A stretch of 30,950 nt of DNA from assembly GCA_964471535.1 (NCBI GenBank), contig CAYYHA010000029.1, positions 1 through 30,950 on the forward strand, in the 5' to 3' direction. The position numbers and the translations under genes were made by a program. Each line of letters begins with the position of its first letter. The first letter of the stretch is position 1. The notes beneath the pieces were generated by a model, which saw nothing but the letters and a program-made list of their open reading frames with translations, searched no databases and had not been told where the DNA came from. Origin of the DNA: CAYYHA01 sp964471535. GTDB taxonomy: Bacteria > Myxococcota > Myxococcia > SLRQ01. Below are positions 22,105 through 29,690 of the stretch, piece by piece.

Positions 22105-22710
22105 CTACTCGTCGTTCGGTGGCGGCGGGGGGAGCGCGGCCTTGGCGGCGCGAATCAGCTCCTCGGCGCGCTCGGTGGGGATGCGCAGCGCCGCTCCGAT
22201 CTGCTCGGGCGTGAAGCCGTGGACCTCCGAGAGCAGCCACGCGCGCCACTGCTCCACCGGCAGCGCCGACGCCGCCTCGTGTGAGATCTCGTCCACCAGA
22301 CCACCCGCCGGGATCACGTCTTCGACGCGAGGCGGGATCTCGTCGGGCTGGTACCAATCCCAGAAGGTGTCGTCGAGCTCGAGGGGATCGAGGGGCGGGA
22401 TGACGTCCTCGGTGTGCACCGCCCACAGATCCTGCTCCCACAGGTTCTTGGCGATGATCTCATCCAGGGTGCGCATCTCGAGCGTCAGCAGCCAGCGGCG
22501 CAGGTCCGCCGGCTGCCGCTCGCGCCCCGCGCACGCCCGGATGAGCGTCTCGCCCACCAGTTCCTCGGGACTGATGCTGTCCTTGGGCAGCTCCTCCCGG
22601 GCCTCGTGGTAGGCGATGTGGTGGCGCGCACTCGCAATCAGCTCGTCGAGGTGGGCCTTGACGGCCTCAGTGAACGCCTTTCGTTCCTGGATGTCGTTCT
22701 CCATGCTCAT
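22105..22710 (-). CDS. Degenerate sigma-70/ECF-like protein
   Basis: A 201-residue protein with the outline of an ECF sigma factor. The N-terminal half (HLDELIASARHHIAYHEA, SPEELVGETLIRACAG, DLRRWLLTLEMRTLDEIIA) follows region 2. A long acidic insert rich in Asp/Pro/Trp (about residues 95-145) replaces the usual linker. The C-terminal LPVEQWRAWLLSEVHGFTPEQIGAALRIPTERAEELIRAAKAAL follows region 4 with its helix-turn-helix, but the recognition helix is acidic (TERAEEL) where active sigma factors have Arg/Lys. It may therefore have lost DNA binding or act as a regulator. The ATG has an AAGGAA ribosome site. It lies 75 bp after hsp20 on the same strand, suggesting a stress operon. Confidence 0.62.
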   Translation of the reverse strand: MSMENDIQERKAFTEAVKAHLDELIASARHHIAYHEAREELPKDSISPEELVGETLIRACAGRERQPADLRRWLLTLEMRTLDEIIAKNLWEQDLWAVHTEDVIPPLDPLELDDTFWDWYQPDEIPPRVEDVIPAGGLVDEISHEAASALPVEQWRAWLLSEVHGFTPEQIGAALRIPTERAEELIRAAKAALPPPPPNDE

Positions 22711-22785
22711 CTTGTCGTTCCTTCTTGCGTGCTGCTTGCGAGAGAACGGTCCGGCGAGTGCGCGCCCCCACGCGCCGCGAGCAAA

Positions 22786-23349
22786 CTAACGAACCTCGAT
22801 GCGGCGCCCGCGGCTGCTCGTCTCTCGCTTGGGGAAGCGAACGGTCAGGACGCCCTTTTTGAACTCGGCTTCGGCGTTCTCCCAGTCGATGTCCTCGGGA
22901 AGGGGGATGGCGCGCTGGAAGTAACCATAGTAGCGCTCGGTACGGAAGAGCCCTTCGTCGTCGTTCTGGGACTCGCTCTTCTTCTCACCGCTGATGACGA
23001 GCATGTTGTCCTCGACCTGGAGGTTCACGTCGTCCTTCTCCATGCCGGGCAGCTCCGCGGTGACCTTCAGCGCCTTCCCCTCATCGGAAACCTCGATGCT
23101 GGGTACGAAGCGCGACGGGCTGAAATCCCCGAACCACCGGTCCATCTGCTGGAAACGCGCAAAGGGATCACGGAAAAAGTCCTCGAAGAAGCTGTCGTCG
23201 AAGAGGCGTGAGAGGCTCGGGAAAGCCATCTGCCCAAAGGGCGTCAGCGCAGTCGTCCCCGCCGCCCGCGGCGCCGCTGGCTGTGACTGCTTCTCCTGCT
23301 GCGTCTTCTTCTTGAACTTGAATGGAAGCCACTTCTCGAGCTTGCTCAT
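22786..23349 (-). CDS. Small heat-shock protein, Hsp20/alpha-crystallin family
   Basis: A 187-residue ATP-independent chaperone that holds unfolding proteins. A variable, Lys/Gln-rich N-terminus with an aromatic stretch (SLSRLFDDSFFEDFFRDPFARFQQMDRWF, about 44-73) precedes the alpha-crystallin domain (about 80-178), with SIEVSDEGKALKVTAELPGMEKDDV, NMLVISGEKKSE and the FKKGVLTVRFPK signature. The C-terminus ends RRIEVR, matching the I-x-I/V motif that links subunits in oligomers. The ATG is supported by AGGAGGG at the right distance. The sigma-like gene follows in the same direction. No CIRCE element is visible upstream; a direct repeat and an inverted repeat are. Confidence 0.95.
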   Translation of the reverse strand: MSKLEKWLPFKFKKKTQQEKQSQPAAPRAAGTTALTPFGQMAFPSLSRLFDDSFFEDFFRDPFARFQQMDRWFGDFSPSRFVPSIEVSDEGKALKVTAELPGMEKDDVNLQVEDNMLVISGEKKSESQNDDEGLFRTERYYGYFQRAIPLPEDIDWENAEAEFKKGVLTVRFPKRETSSRGRRIEVR

Positions 23350-23480
23350 GGCGAAACCCTCCTGTGAATCGTGAGATCTGTTGGGACGGACCCGAGCGCC
23401 GGCGGCCGATGTGATACGTCTCGTGCTGCCTGCCTCGTGCCGGCGGCCCGGCGCCATCCGCCTTGCGCCACCGACCCACT

Positions 23481-23532
23481 GCCGGCGCCCGCATTCCTTC
23501 CTTAAGTCGCCTTTCGGCGCCGGCAAGTCGCC
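23481..23532. repeat. Paired direct and inverted repeats upstream of hsp20
   Basis: AAGTCGCC occurs twice (23504-23511 and 23525-23532), 21 bp or two helical turns apart. Interleaved with this is a perfect 9-bp inverted repeat, GCCGGCGCC (23481-23489) and GGCGCCGGC (23516-23524). They lie 130-180 bp upstream of the hsp20 ATG and could bind a regulator, though GC-rich words of this kind also arise by chance here. Confidence 0.3.
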
Positions 23533-23559
23533 AGGCACCGCCGCAGCGCCATCGCAGGA

Positions 23560-25002
23560 TCAGGCCCCGCTCCTGGGTGCCTCGGACGCGGTGCCAGCCC
23601 GATCGAGTGCCTGCCGGACCCGATGCGCAAGCTCGGCTCCGGAGAAGGGCTTCGGCAGGAAGGCGCCCTCGGGCACCCACTCGAGCACGTCGATCGAACC
23701 CTCGGGATAGCCGGAAATCACCAGGACCGGGAGCCCGGGCCGGCGGGCCTCGAGCGCCTCCACGAGCGCCTGGCCGCCGAGTCTCGGCATCACCACATCG
23801 GTGACGACGAGATCGATCTCGCCGCCATGGGCCTCGACCTGCTGGAGCGCCGCCACACCGTCGACAGCCGCAAGAACGCGATAACCCAGCGCCCCCAAGG
23901 TCCGCACCATCAGTTCGCGGACACCGCTCTCATCCTCCGCGACCAGGACCGTCTCCGATCCGCGGGGGAGGGGCTCGTCGTCCTCCGCTGCAGCCTCCTC
24001 CACCTCGGCTTCCGTCGCCGGGAGCCACACCGTGAACGTCGAGCCTCGCCCGGGCGCGCTCTCCACCTCGATCGTGCCTCCGAGCGCCGCCACGATCTGG
24101 CGGCAGGTGGAGAGCCCCAGCCCCGTGCCGGTTCCCACGGGCTTGGTGCTGAAGAAGGCGTCGAAGGCCCGCGCCTGAACCTCCGGACTCATCCCGCACC
24201 CGTCATCACGGACAGAGAGGGTCACGTGCCGCGCCCCGTCGCGCTCCCCTTCGGCGACCACCACGTCGATGCGCCCGGTTTCGGAGATGGCATCCGCCGC
24301 GTTGATCACCAGGTTGAGCAGGACCTGCTCGACTTGCACGGGATCGGCGTGCACCACCCATCGCTCTCCGGCGCGCGAGAGGTGCAGTTCGATCCGCGAG
24401 GGCACCGCGCGGCGCATCAACGGCGCCATCTGCTGTACGACGCGACTCAAGTCGACGGGCCTCGGCTGCAGTGCGTCCCGGCGGGCGAGGGTGAGGAGAC
24501 GACGGGTCAGCTGACGGCCCCGCTCGGCGGCGAGCCGAATGTCCGCCACCATCTCCTGCGCCGCGGGGTCGGCTCCCACCTGCTGTGAGAGCGACTCGAG
24601 GTTGAATAGGATCACCGTGAGTAGGTTGTTGAAGTCGTGGGCGATGCCTCCAGCGATCCGGCCCACCACCTCCAGCTTCTGCGACTGGCTCAACGCCCGG
24701 GACTGCTCTGCGAGCGTCTGTGCGTCGCGCCGCTCCCGCACCACGAGGCGCGCAAGGGCCAGCAGCGCGGCGACGGCGAGCACGCTCACCAGGAGGCCTG
24801 GAAGCTCGGTCCAGTCCGCCATGCCCAGCCGCACCCACCCATGGGCTTCGATACCCCTCGCCAAGGTCAGGGTCTGGCGAGTGGCCATGAGGGCGAGGAG
24901 CCCCGCCATGAAGCCCATGCGCCAGGTGGCCAGTCGCCGCACGTACCACAGCGCCAGCACGAGCCCCGTCAGGCGGAGCAAGATGGATGCGGCGAGCACC
25001 AC
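23560..25002 (-). CDS. Hybrid histidine kinase with C-terminal receiver
   Basis: A 480-residue membrane kinase. Three hydrophobic helices occupy about residues 3-21, 29-48 and 67-88. A HisKA domain follows with the phospho-accepting His122 in GRIAGGIAHDFNNLL, then a HATPase domain with the N box (NLVINAADAI), G1 (DDGCGM) and G2 (GTGTGLGLS), and after an acidic linker a receiver domain (TVLVAEDESGVRELM, phospho-acceptor Asp402 in DLVVTDVVMP, Lys in FLPKPF). There is no DNA-binding domain, so phosphate presumably passes on to another protein. Candidate GTG starts lie at 25008, 25002 and 24999; 25002 is preferred because TGCTACCCT (an extended -10-like box) ends 6 bases upstream, as in the other leaderless cases. 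The sensed signal is unknown. Confidence 0.88.
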   Translation of the reverse strand: MVLAASILLRLTGLVLALWYVRRLATWRMGFMAGLLALMATRQTLTLARGIEAHGWVRLGMADWTELPGLLVSVLAVAALLALARLVVRERRDAQTLAEQSRALSQSQKLEVVGRIAGGIAHDFNNLLTVILFNLESLSQQVGADPAAQEMVADIRLAAERGRQLTRRLLTLARRDALQPRPVDLSRVVQQMAPLMRRAVPSRIELHLSRAGERWVVHADPVQVEQVLLNLVINAADAISETGRIDVVVAEGERDGARHVTLSVRDDGCGMSPEVQARAFDAFFSTKPVGTGTGLGLSTCRQIVAALGGTIEVESAPGRGSTFTVWLPATEAEVEEAAAEDDEPLPRGSETVLVAEDESGVRELMVRTLGALGYRVLAAVDGVAALQQVEAHGGEIDLVVTDVVMPRLGGQALVEALEARRPGLPVLVISGYPEGSIDVLEWVPEGAFLPKPFSGAELAHRVRQALDRAGTASEAPRSGA

Positions 25003-25014
25003 ACTCACAGGGTA

Positions 25015-25296
25015 GCAGGAGAAGCGTGACACGACAGGACAGGGGGCGGGAGACGGGGCAAGACGAAGCGGAGCCGGGTGGGTCCCTCGAGCCGGGCTCC
25101 ATGGCACGGGCGCCCTCCTGCCGCGAGACACGGCCAGGGCCCAGGTACCGGTCAGAAGGGGGCGCCGCGCAGGCGCCGCGCCCGGGGGCGTGCGGCGGCC
25201 TGGCCGCCTTCGGCCTCGACCACCGGCCTCGACCGCCCCTTTTGGATCTGCTCTAGGCACGGGGCCCGGCGCACGCCAGGGGCGTCGACCGACCCC
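25015..25296. other. Divergent intergenic region between the kinase and mntP
   Basis: About 280 bp of very GC-rich sequence without a supported gene. It contains a GGCGCC-gcgca-GGCGCC inverted repeat near 25163-25179 and a 13-bp tandem duplication at 25211-25236. I looked for the manganese-sensing yybP-ykoY riboswitch that often precedes mntP and saw no sequence resembling it. Confidence 0.45.
25211..25236. repeat. 13-bp tandem duplication
   Basis: cggcctcgaccac is followed directly by cggcctcgaccgc, giving two near-identical 13-bp units upstream of mntP. It may be simple slippage. Confidence 0.5.
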
Positions 25297-25326
25297 TTCG
25301 GCACCCCTCCGCGCAGGTGCTATGAC
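25297..25326 (+). promoter_or_regulatory. Putative promoter giving a leaderless mntP transcript
   Basis: TATGAC (25321-25326; 4 of 6 matches), preceded by an extended -10 TG (25318-25319), ends 7 bases before the ATG at 25334. The -35 candidate TTCGGC (25297-25302), 18 bp upstream, is poor. The extended box GTGCTAT is the same as before trpS. Confidence 0.35.
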
Positions 25327-25333
25327 CCCTCGA

Positions 25334-25894
25334 ATGCACCTGCTCTCCCTCCTTGGTCTCGGCGCCGGGCTGGCCGCGGATGCGGTGGCGGTCTCCCTCG
25401 CCGCGACCCTGAGCGGGCACCGCCCGCGGGGGCGCGAGATGGTGCGGGCCGCCCTCGTCTTCGGCCTCTTCCAGGGAACGATGCCCCTGCTCGGCCTCAA
25501 CCTCGGGCAACTCCTCGGGGATGCCTACGAGCGCTGGGGGGCCTACCTCGCCTTCGTCATCCTCTTGGCGCTCGGCCTCAAGACGCTGTTTGAGGGTCGA
25601 GGTCGCGTAGGCGGGCAGCGAAACGGCACCCACCTGACGGGGCTGCCCCTCCTCTCCACCGCCCTCGCCACGAGCCTGGACGCCCTCGCCGCGGGCCCGA
25701 CGCTCCCCTACTTTGGCCTCCCCAGCCTCCTCGCGGCCGCGACCATTGGCATGACCACCACGGGGCTGACGCTGCTGGCCATGGCCGCAGCCCGCCACCT
25801 GCGCCGGGGAAGCGACCGCGCCTTCCGCCTCGCCGGTGGCACGCTGCTCATCGCGCTCGGTCTGAAGATCCTCCTCGAGCACCCTTCGCGCTGA
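25334..25894 (+). CDS. mntP: Manganese efflux pump MntP
   Basis: A 186-residue, six-helix inner-membrane protein made of two inverted three-helix repeats. Each repeat carries the family's acidic signature: AADAVAVSLAA with Asp16 and ATSLDALAAG with Asp116, matching the two essential aspartates of E. coli MntP at nearly the same positions. LVFGLFQGTMPLLGLNLGQLL and ALGLKTLFEG are also typical. It exports excess Mn2+. An in-frame ATG at 25322 would add four residues, but 25334 matches the E. coli start and fits the leaderless promoter. The gene is flanked by a divergent kinase and a downstream lipoprotein gene. Confidence 0.92.
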   Translation: MHLLSLLGLGAGLAADAVAVSLAATLSGHRPRGREMVRAALVFGLFQGTMPLLGLNLGQLLGDAYERWGAYLAFVILLALGLKTLFEGRGRVGGQRNGTHLTGLPLLSTALATSLDALAAGPTLPYFGLPSLLAAATIGMTTTGLTLLAMAAARHLRRGSDRAFRLAGGTLLIALGLKILLEHPSR

Positions 25895-26000
25895 GGCGCG
25901 CCCGTCAGCGCAGGGGTCCCGGCGTGTTAGGCTGGAGCGGCTCGCGCCGCCGCCGGTGAGCGCGCCCACGCCCACGCCTGCACCCTAAGGGGGGAGATCG

Positions 26001-27215
26001 ATGAAGCCGAACCTCCGCTTTACCGTCCTCGTTGCCGCATCTGCACTGTTCGTCGCCTGCCCCACGTCGAGCCCGAAGGGCGACGGCGGGCCGCCGCCGG
26101 GAGATGGCGGCTCGGGAGACGGCGGCACGGCGAAGCCGCCGGTGATCGCCTCGGCCCGGATCGTCGTCGCCGAGCGGAAGCGCATCGAAATGGAGGGAGA
26201 TCTGTGGGTGAACGCCTGGGCGGCCAACGGCAACGCCTACTTCCTCTGGGGCGACGGCACCGGGCAGGGGCCCTGCTACCCCGCTGCCGAAGGCACCCCA
26301 CCGGGCTGTGTGAACGTGGATCGGGCGACCTGCAACGACCCCGGCTCGCCGGTGGTCTTCTGTGACGACTTCTGCGGGATCTATCCCTGCGATGGGAGCA
26401 CCTGCTACGACCCCTGCATCATCACCAGCATGGGCATCTTCGAGCAGGAAGGACCCATCGCCACCTTCCAAGGCTGCGGCACGGATTGCATCCAAACGCT
26501 GCACGTGCCCGACGGAGTGCCGCAGTTCGTCTACGGGCAGGACCCCGGCATCGGCAACAAGCCCACCGGCCTGCTCGCACTCGGCGACACCTTGGTGCTC
26601 GCCGGCCACCGCCACGAAGGGGCGGACACCGTGCTCGAAGGCTACATCGCCGTCTCCAACGACCTCGGCTTCACCTGGACGGTCGCGCCGGGATCGCCAT
26701 GGACCGGAGACAGCCACTTCAAGCGCATGATGCTCATCGACTTCGGAAAAGGGTACGCGCTCAACGAGGACGGCTGGGTCTACGGGATCGGCATGGGCCC
26801 GCCCGATGTGGGCATGAGCGATCTGTACCTGGCGCGGGCCCCCGTGGAGCGGGTGGCCGAGTACACCGCCTATCAGTATTACGCCGGGCCGACACGCGGC
26901 TGGGACCCGGACCCGGAGGCTGCAGTGCCGCTCGGTCCCAAGGCGAGCTTCCAAGGGGACGCCATCTATCATCCGGGCATCGACCGCTACCTGCTCCTCA
27001 TCCCGGGACGGGACTACGTCATCGAGCTGTGGGAGGCGCCCGACCCCACGGGCCCATGGACCCTGGCGCAGCGCTTCGAGGGTGAAGCCTACGCGCCTTC
27101 GATCATCGCCAAGGACGCGGGCCCCACCTCCTTCTACTTCACCGCCGCCGGCGGCTCGGGCGTGGGGGACACCTACCAGCTCAACATCAACCGCATCGAG
27201 CTGACCCTGCGCTAG
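26001..27215 (+). CDS. Cysteine-rich lipoprotein, DUF4185/beta-propeller-like
   Basis: A 404-residue predicted lipoprotein: signal peptide with lipobox LFVAC, then a Gly/Asp/Pro-rich linker (about residues 24-46). The rest resembles a DUF4185 or sialidase-like propeller: ANGNAYFLWGDGTGQGP, TGLLALGDTLVLAGHRHEG, IAVSNDLGFTWTVAPGSPW, DLYLARAPVERV, DAIYHPGIDRYLLLIPG and ELWEAPDPTGPWTLAQRF are the repeated blade-like strands. Between the first two blades an insert (about 90-165) contains ten cysteines, probably disulfide-bonded. Such proteins sit on the cell surface; a carbohydrate-related role is possible but no catalytic residues can be assigned. GGGGGGAGATCG upstream of the ATG supplies the ribosome site. 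Confidence 0.68.
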   Translation: MKPNLRFTVLVAASALFVACPTSSPKGDGGPPPGDGGSGDGGTAKPPVIASARIVVAERKRIEMEGDLWVNAWAANGNAYFLWGDGTGQGPCYPAAEGTPPGCVNVDRATCNDPGSPVVFCDDFCGIYPCDGSTCYDPCIITSMGIFEQEGPIATFQGCGTDCIQTLHVPDGVPQFVYGQDPGIGNKPTGLLALGDTLVLAGHRHEGADTVLEGYIAVSNDLGFTWTVAPGSPWTGDSHFKRMMLIDFGKGYALNEDGWVYGIGMGPPDVGMSDLYLARAPVERVAEYTAYQYYAGPTRGWDPDPEAAVPLGPKASFQGDAIYHPGIDRYLLLIPGRDYVIELWEAPDPTGPWTLAQRFEGEAYAPSIIAKDAGPTSFYFTAAGGSGVGDTYQLNINRIELTLR

Positions 27216-27408
27216 ACCGGACGCCCGCCATGCGAAGCGCGCCGGCGCTTGCCCCGCAGCATGGCGCCTGCGGCACGGGCCTTTGCGCCTAGCTCACATC
27301 GGACATCTGTGGCATGCCCGGGGGGTCATGCGCACCTCGACACCTCCGCCGCCTCGCACCTCTTCATCTCCTGCGGGCGTGGCACCGGGACGTCCAGCCC
27401 TGGCGCAA

Positions 27409-28434
27409 ATGGAGACGCGCCCCGTCGGGTGTGGGGCCGGGCAGCACCGGGTGCAGACCGGCGCGGCGCGCGTCCGCGGATGGGTCGCCCCCGGGGCTGC
27501 ATGCGGCCTCCTCCTCGCCCTGCTCTCCTGCACGCCCGCGCCGGGCGGCGACTTCCAAGGCGTCGTGGAGTACGCGTCACGGGCGCTCGCCTTCGAAGTT
27601 CCCGGCCGGGTGGCGGAGATCCGCGTCGAACGGGGTCAGCGCGTCGAGGCCGGCGCCCTCCTCGCCCGCCTCGACGACCGCGAGGCGGCCTTGCAACGCA
27701 CCCTGCGCCAGGCGGAACTCGACGCCGCATCGGCACAGCTACAGCTCCTGCAGGCGGGCTCGCGCCCTGAGGAGCGCCGGCAGATCGAGGCGCAGGTGGA
27801 GGCGGCCCGCGCCGCGCTGCGCACGCTCGAGCGCAGCCTGCGGCGGCAGCGCGAGCTGGTGGATGCGGGAGCGGCGCCTCCCGCGACGGTGGACGATCTG
27901 GAGGACGAGCTCGATCGGGCGAAGGCCAACCTCTCGGTGCTCCTACAGCGCCTGAAACTGGTGCGGAGTGGAGCCCGTGCAGAAGAGCTGGCCATCGCGC
28001 AGGCGCGGGTGGCTGCGGCGCGCGCCGCCCTGGACCTGGCCACAGAGCAGCAGCGGCGGTACAGCCTGTACGCCCCCATCGCAGGGGAGGTCATCGACCT
28101 CGTCCACGAGGAAGGGGAGGTGACCCCTGCCGGCACGCCGGTGGTCCTGCTCGCGGATACCGCGCACCCCTACGTCGACGCGTTCGTTCCCCAGGGTCGC
28201 CTCGATGGGCTCCGCGTCGGCACCGCCGCGACGGTGCGTGTCGATGCACTGTCGACCGCCCTTTCCGGCACCATCGAGCACATCTTCCCGAAGACCGAGT
28301 TCACCCCCCACTACCTCTTCTCGGAGCGGGAGCGGCCCCACCTGGTGGTGCGGGTGCGGGTACGCATCGAGGACCCGGAGCGACGGCTGCACGCCGGCAT
28401 CCCTGCCTTCGTCCGGTTTGGCCATGGACCGTGA
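27409..28434 (+). CDS. HlyD/YbhG-type membrane fusion protein (lipoprotein)
   Basis: A 341-residue periplasmic adaptor of an ABC exporter. The start used gives a basic leader and LLLALLSC, a lipobox-like end, followed by TPAPGGDF. The mature protein has the split lipoyl domain (ALAFEVPGRVAEIRVERGQRVEAGALLARLD and YAPIAGEVIDLVHEEGEVTPAGTPVVLLAD) flanking a long alpha-helical hairpin (about residues 85-215, heptad-like Ala/Leu/Arg/Glu), then a beta-barrel part (VDAFVPQGRLDGLRVGTAATVRVDAL). This fits YbhG-like adaptors. GTG at 27448 would give a more standard signal length, and an ATG at 27328 is also in frame; none has a good ribosome site. Its stop overlaps the ATPase start by 11 bases. Confidence 0.87.
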   Translation: METRPVGCGAGQHRVQTGAARVRGWVAPGAACGLLLALLSCTPAPGGDFQGVVEYASRALAFEVPGRVAEIRVERGQRVEAGALLARLDDREAALQRTLRQAELDAASAQLQLLQAGSRPEERRQIEAQVEAARAALRTLERSLRRQRELVDAGAAPPATVDDLEDELDRAKANLSVLLQRLKLVRSGARAEELAIAQARVAAARAALDLATEQQRRYSLYAPIAGEVIDLVHEEGEVTPAGTPVVLLADTAHPYVDAFVPQGRLDGLRVGTAATVRVDALSTALSGTIEHIFPKTEFTPHYLFSERERPHLVVRVRVRIEDPERRLHAGIPAFVRFGHGP

Positions 28435-29398
28435 GCGGGCGAGCGCATCCCCTGGCGCCGACACCGTCATCGAGGTGGAGAATCTCGCGCGCCGCTTCGG
28501 CGAGATCGAAGCCGTGCGCGGCGTCTCCTTCCGCGTCCATCGGAGAGAGATCTTTGGCCTGCTCGGGCCGAACGGCGCGGGCAAATCCACGCTCATGCGC
28601 ATGCTCTGCGGCATCCTGACGCCGACGGGCGGGCGCGGGCGCGTGGCCGGCTTCGACATCGAGAGGGAGCCGGAGCGCATCAAGCTCCACATCGGTTACA
28701 TGGCGCAACGCTTTGGACTCTACGAGGACCTGAGCGTGATCGAGAACCTGCGCTTCTACGCGGGGGTCTACGGGATCGAGCGTGCGCGCCAGCGCGAGGC
28801 CATCGAAGCGGCCCTCGAGCGCGGGGGGCTCGAAGGGCGACGGACGCAGCTGGTCGCCACCCTTTCTGGCGGGTGGAAACAACGGCTCGCTCTCGCCTGC
28901 GCCACGGTTCACGAGCCGCCACTGCTCTTTCTCGACGAGCCAACGGCGGGGGTCGACCCGGTGAGTCGCCGCGAGTTCTGGGCGCGTATCCACGCCATCG
29001 CCTCGGCCGGCTCGGCGGTGGTCGTCACCACCCACTACATGGACGAGGCGGCCCGCTGCCACCGTATCGCCTTCATCTTCTCCGGCCGACTCCTCGACAT
29101 CGGCCCACCCGCGGAAGTCGTCGCCCGCCGCGGACTTCGCGCCGCGTGGCTCACGGTGCGCGAGACCGAGCGGGCGATCGAGATCCTCAAGCGGAGCCCC
29201 GGCGTGGACGATGTCGCACCCTTCGGCGCGCGCATTCGCCTGGTCTGCCGCGAGGTCGACCCGGTGCAGGTCGCCAGAAGCGCCCTGACCGCGGTGGGCA
29301 TCCGCATCCTGCACTCGAGCGAAGACGCCCCTTCGGTCGAGGATGCCTTCGTCTCATTGCTCCACGCCGATGCCGCGGGCCGGGAGTCGAGCGAATGA
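28424..29398 (+). CDS. ABC exporter ATP-binding protein
   Basis: A 324-residue cytoplasmic ATPase of the CcmA/YbhF/ABC-2 type. Walker A is GPNGAGKS (residues 48-55), the Q loop is MAQRFGLYEDLSVIEN, the ABC signature is LSGGWKQR, Walker B is LLFLDEPTAGVDP and the switch histidine is in VTTHYMDEA. A C-terminal extension of about 90 residues (WLTVRETERAIEILKRSPGVDDV and onward) is usual for this type. It powers export with the adaptor encoded just upstream and the permease just downstream. The ATG overlaps the adaptor gene's end, and its own stop overlaps the permease start in an ATGA, so all three are one operon. The substrate is not evident; YbhFSR-type systems handle drugs or cations. Confidence 0.94.
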   Translation: MDRERASASPGADTVIEVENLARRFGEIEAVRGVSFRVHRREIFGLLGPNGAGKSTLMRMLCGILTPTGGRGRVAGFDIEREPERIKLHIGYMAQRFGLYEDLSVIENLRFYAGVYGIERARQREAIEAALERGGLEGRRTQLVATLSGGWKQRLALACATVHEPPLLFLDEPTAGVDPVSRREFWARIHAIASAGSAVVVTTHYMDEAARCHRIAFIFSGRLLDIGPPAEVVARRGLRAAWLTVRETERAIEILKRSPGVDDVAPFGARIRLVCREVDPVQVARSALTAVGIRILHSSEDAPSVEDAFVSLLHADAAGRESSE

Positions 29399-29690
29399 GC
29401 CGCCTTCTCTCCATCGCCTGGAAGGAGCTGGTGCAGCTTCGGCGGGATCGGCTGACGATCGCGATGATGAGCGCGCTGCCTATCGTGCAGCTCTTGCTCT
29501 TCGGCTACGCCATCGATACCGACGTCCGACACCTTCCGACGGTCGTCTACGACCAGGACCACTCCCCTTCCGCCCGCGACTTCCAGCGGCGGATGGAGGC
29601 CAGCGCCTCCTTCGACATCGTCGGGGCAGCTGCTTCCTACGAGGAAGTCACGCGGTCCTTGCGCAGCGGCGTCGCAGCGGCTGAAGGCGG
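29395..29690 (+). pseudogene. ABC-2 permease, N-terminal fragment only
   Basis: The permease starts in an ATGA overlap with the ATPase gene and looks normal for about 92 residues: WKELVQLRRDRLTIAMMSALPIVQLLLFGYAI (cytosolic elbow and first membrane helix), then the start of the periplasmic domain (VVYDQDHSPSARDFQRRMEAS, SYEEVTRSLRSG). Family members (YbhS/YbhR/YhhJ) have about 370 residues with five further helices. Here similarity stops after RSG at 29670; the frame continues to 29895 but only as antisense of the FAH gene. No frameshift rescues it. Either a deletion/rearrangement or a wrong assembly join removed the rest, including the expected second permease. Confidence 0.85.
29663..29690. 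other. Junction between two unrelated blocks
   Basis: The permease loses similarity just after 29670 and the FAH reading frame on the other strand ends at 29691. GCAGCGGC occurs twice across this point (29663-29670 and 29674-29681), an 8-base direct repeat that could have mediated either recombination or a false assembly overlap. No inverted terminal repeat, transposase or tRNA is present. Confidence 0.6.

Noticed and set aside
23350..23559. CIRCE or ROSE-type heat-shock control of hsp20
   Set aside because: No TTAGCACTC-N9-GAGTGCTAA and no convincing anti-Shine-Dalgarno stem at the AGGAGG were found by eye.
25015..25333. Manganese (yybP-ykoY) riboswitch before mntP
   Set aside because: The conserved loop sequences are not present, and the proposed transcription start lies at the ATG.
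29663..29690. Insertion sequence or phage attachment site at the permease break
   Set aside because: No terminal inverted repeats, transposase, integrase or tRNA end; only an 8-base direct repeat.
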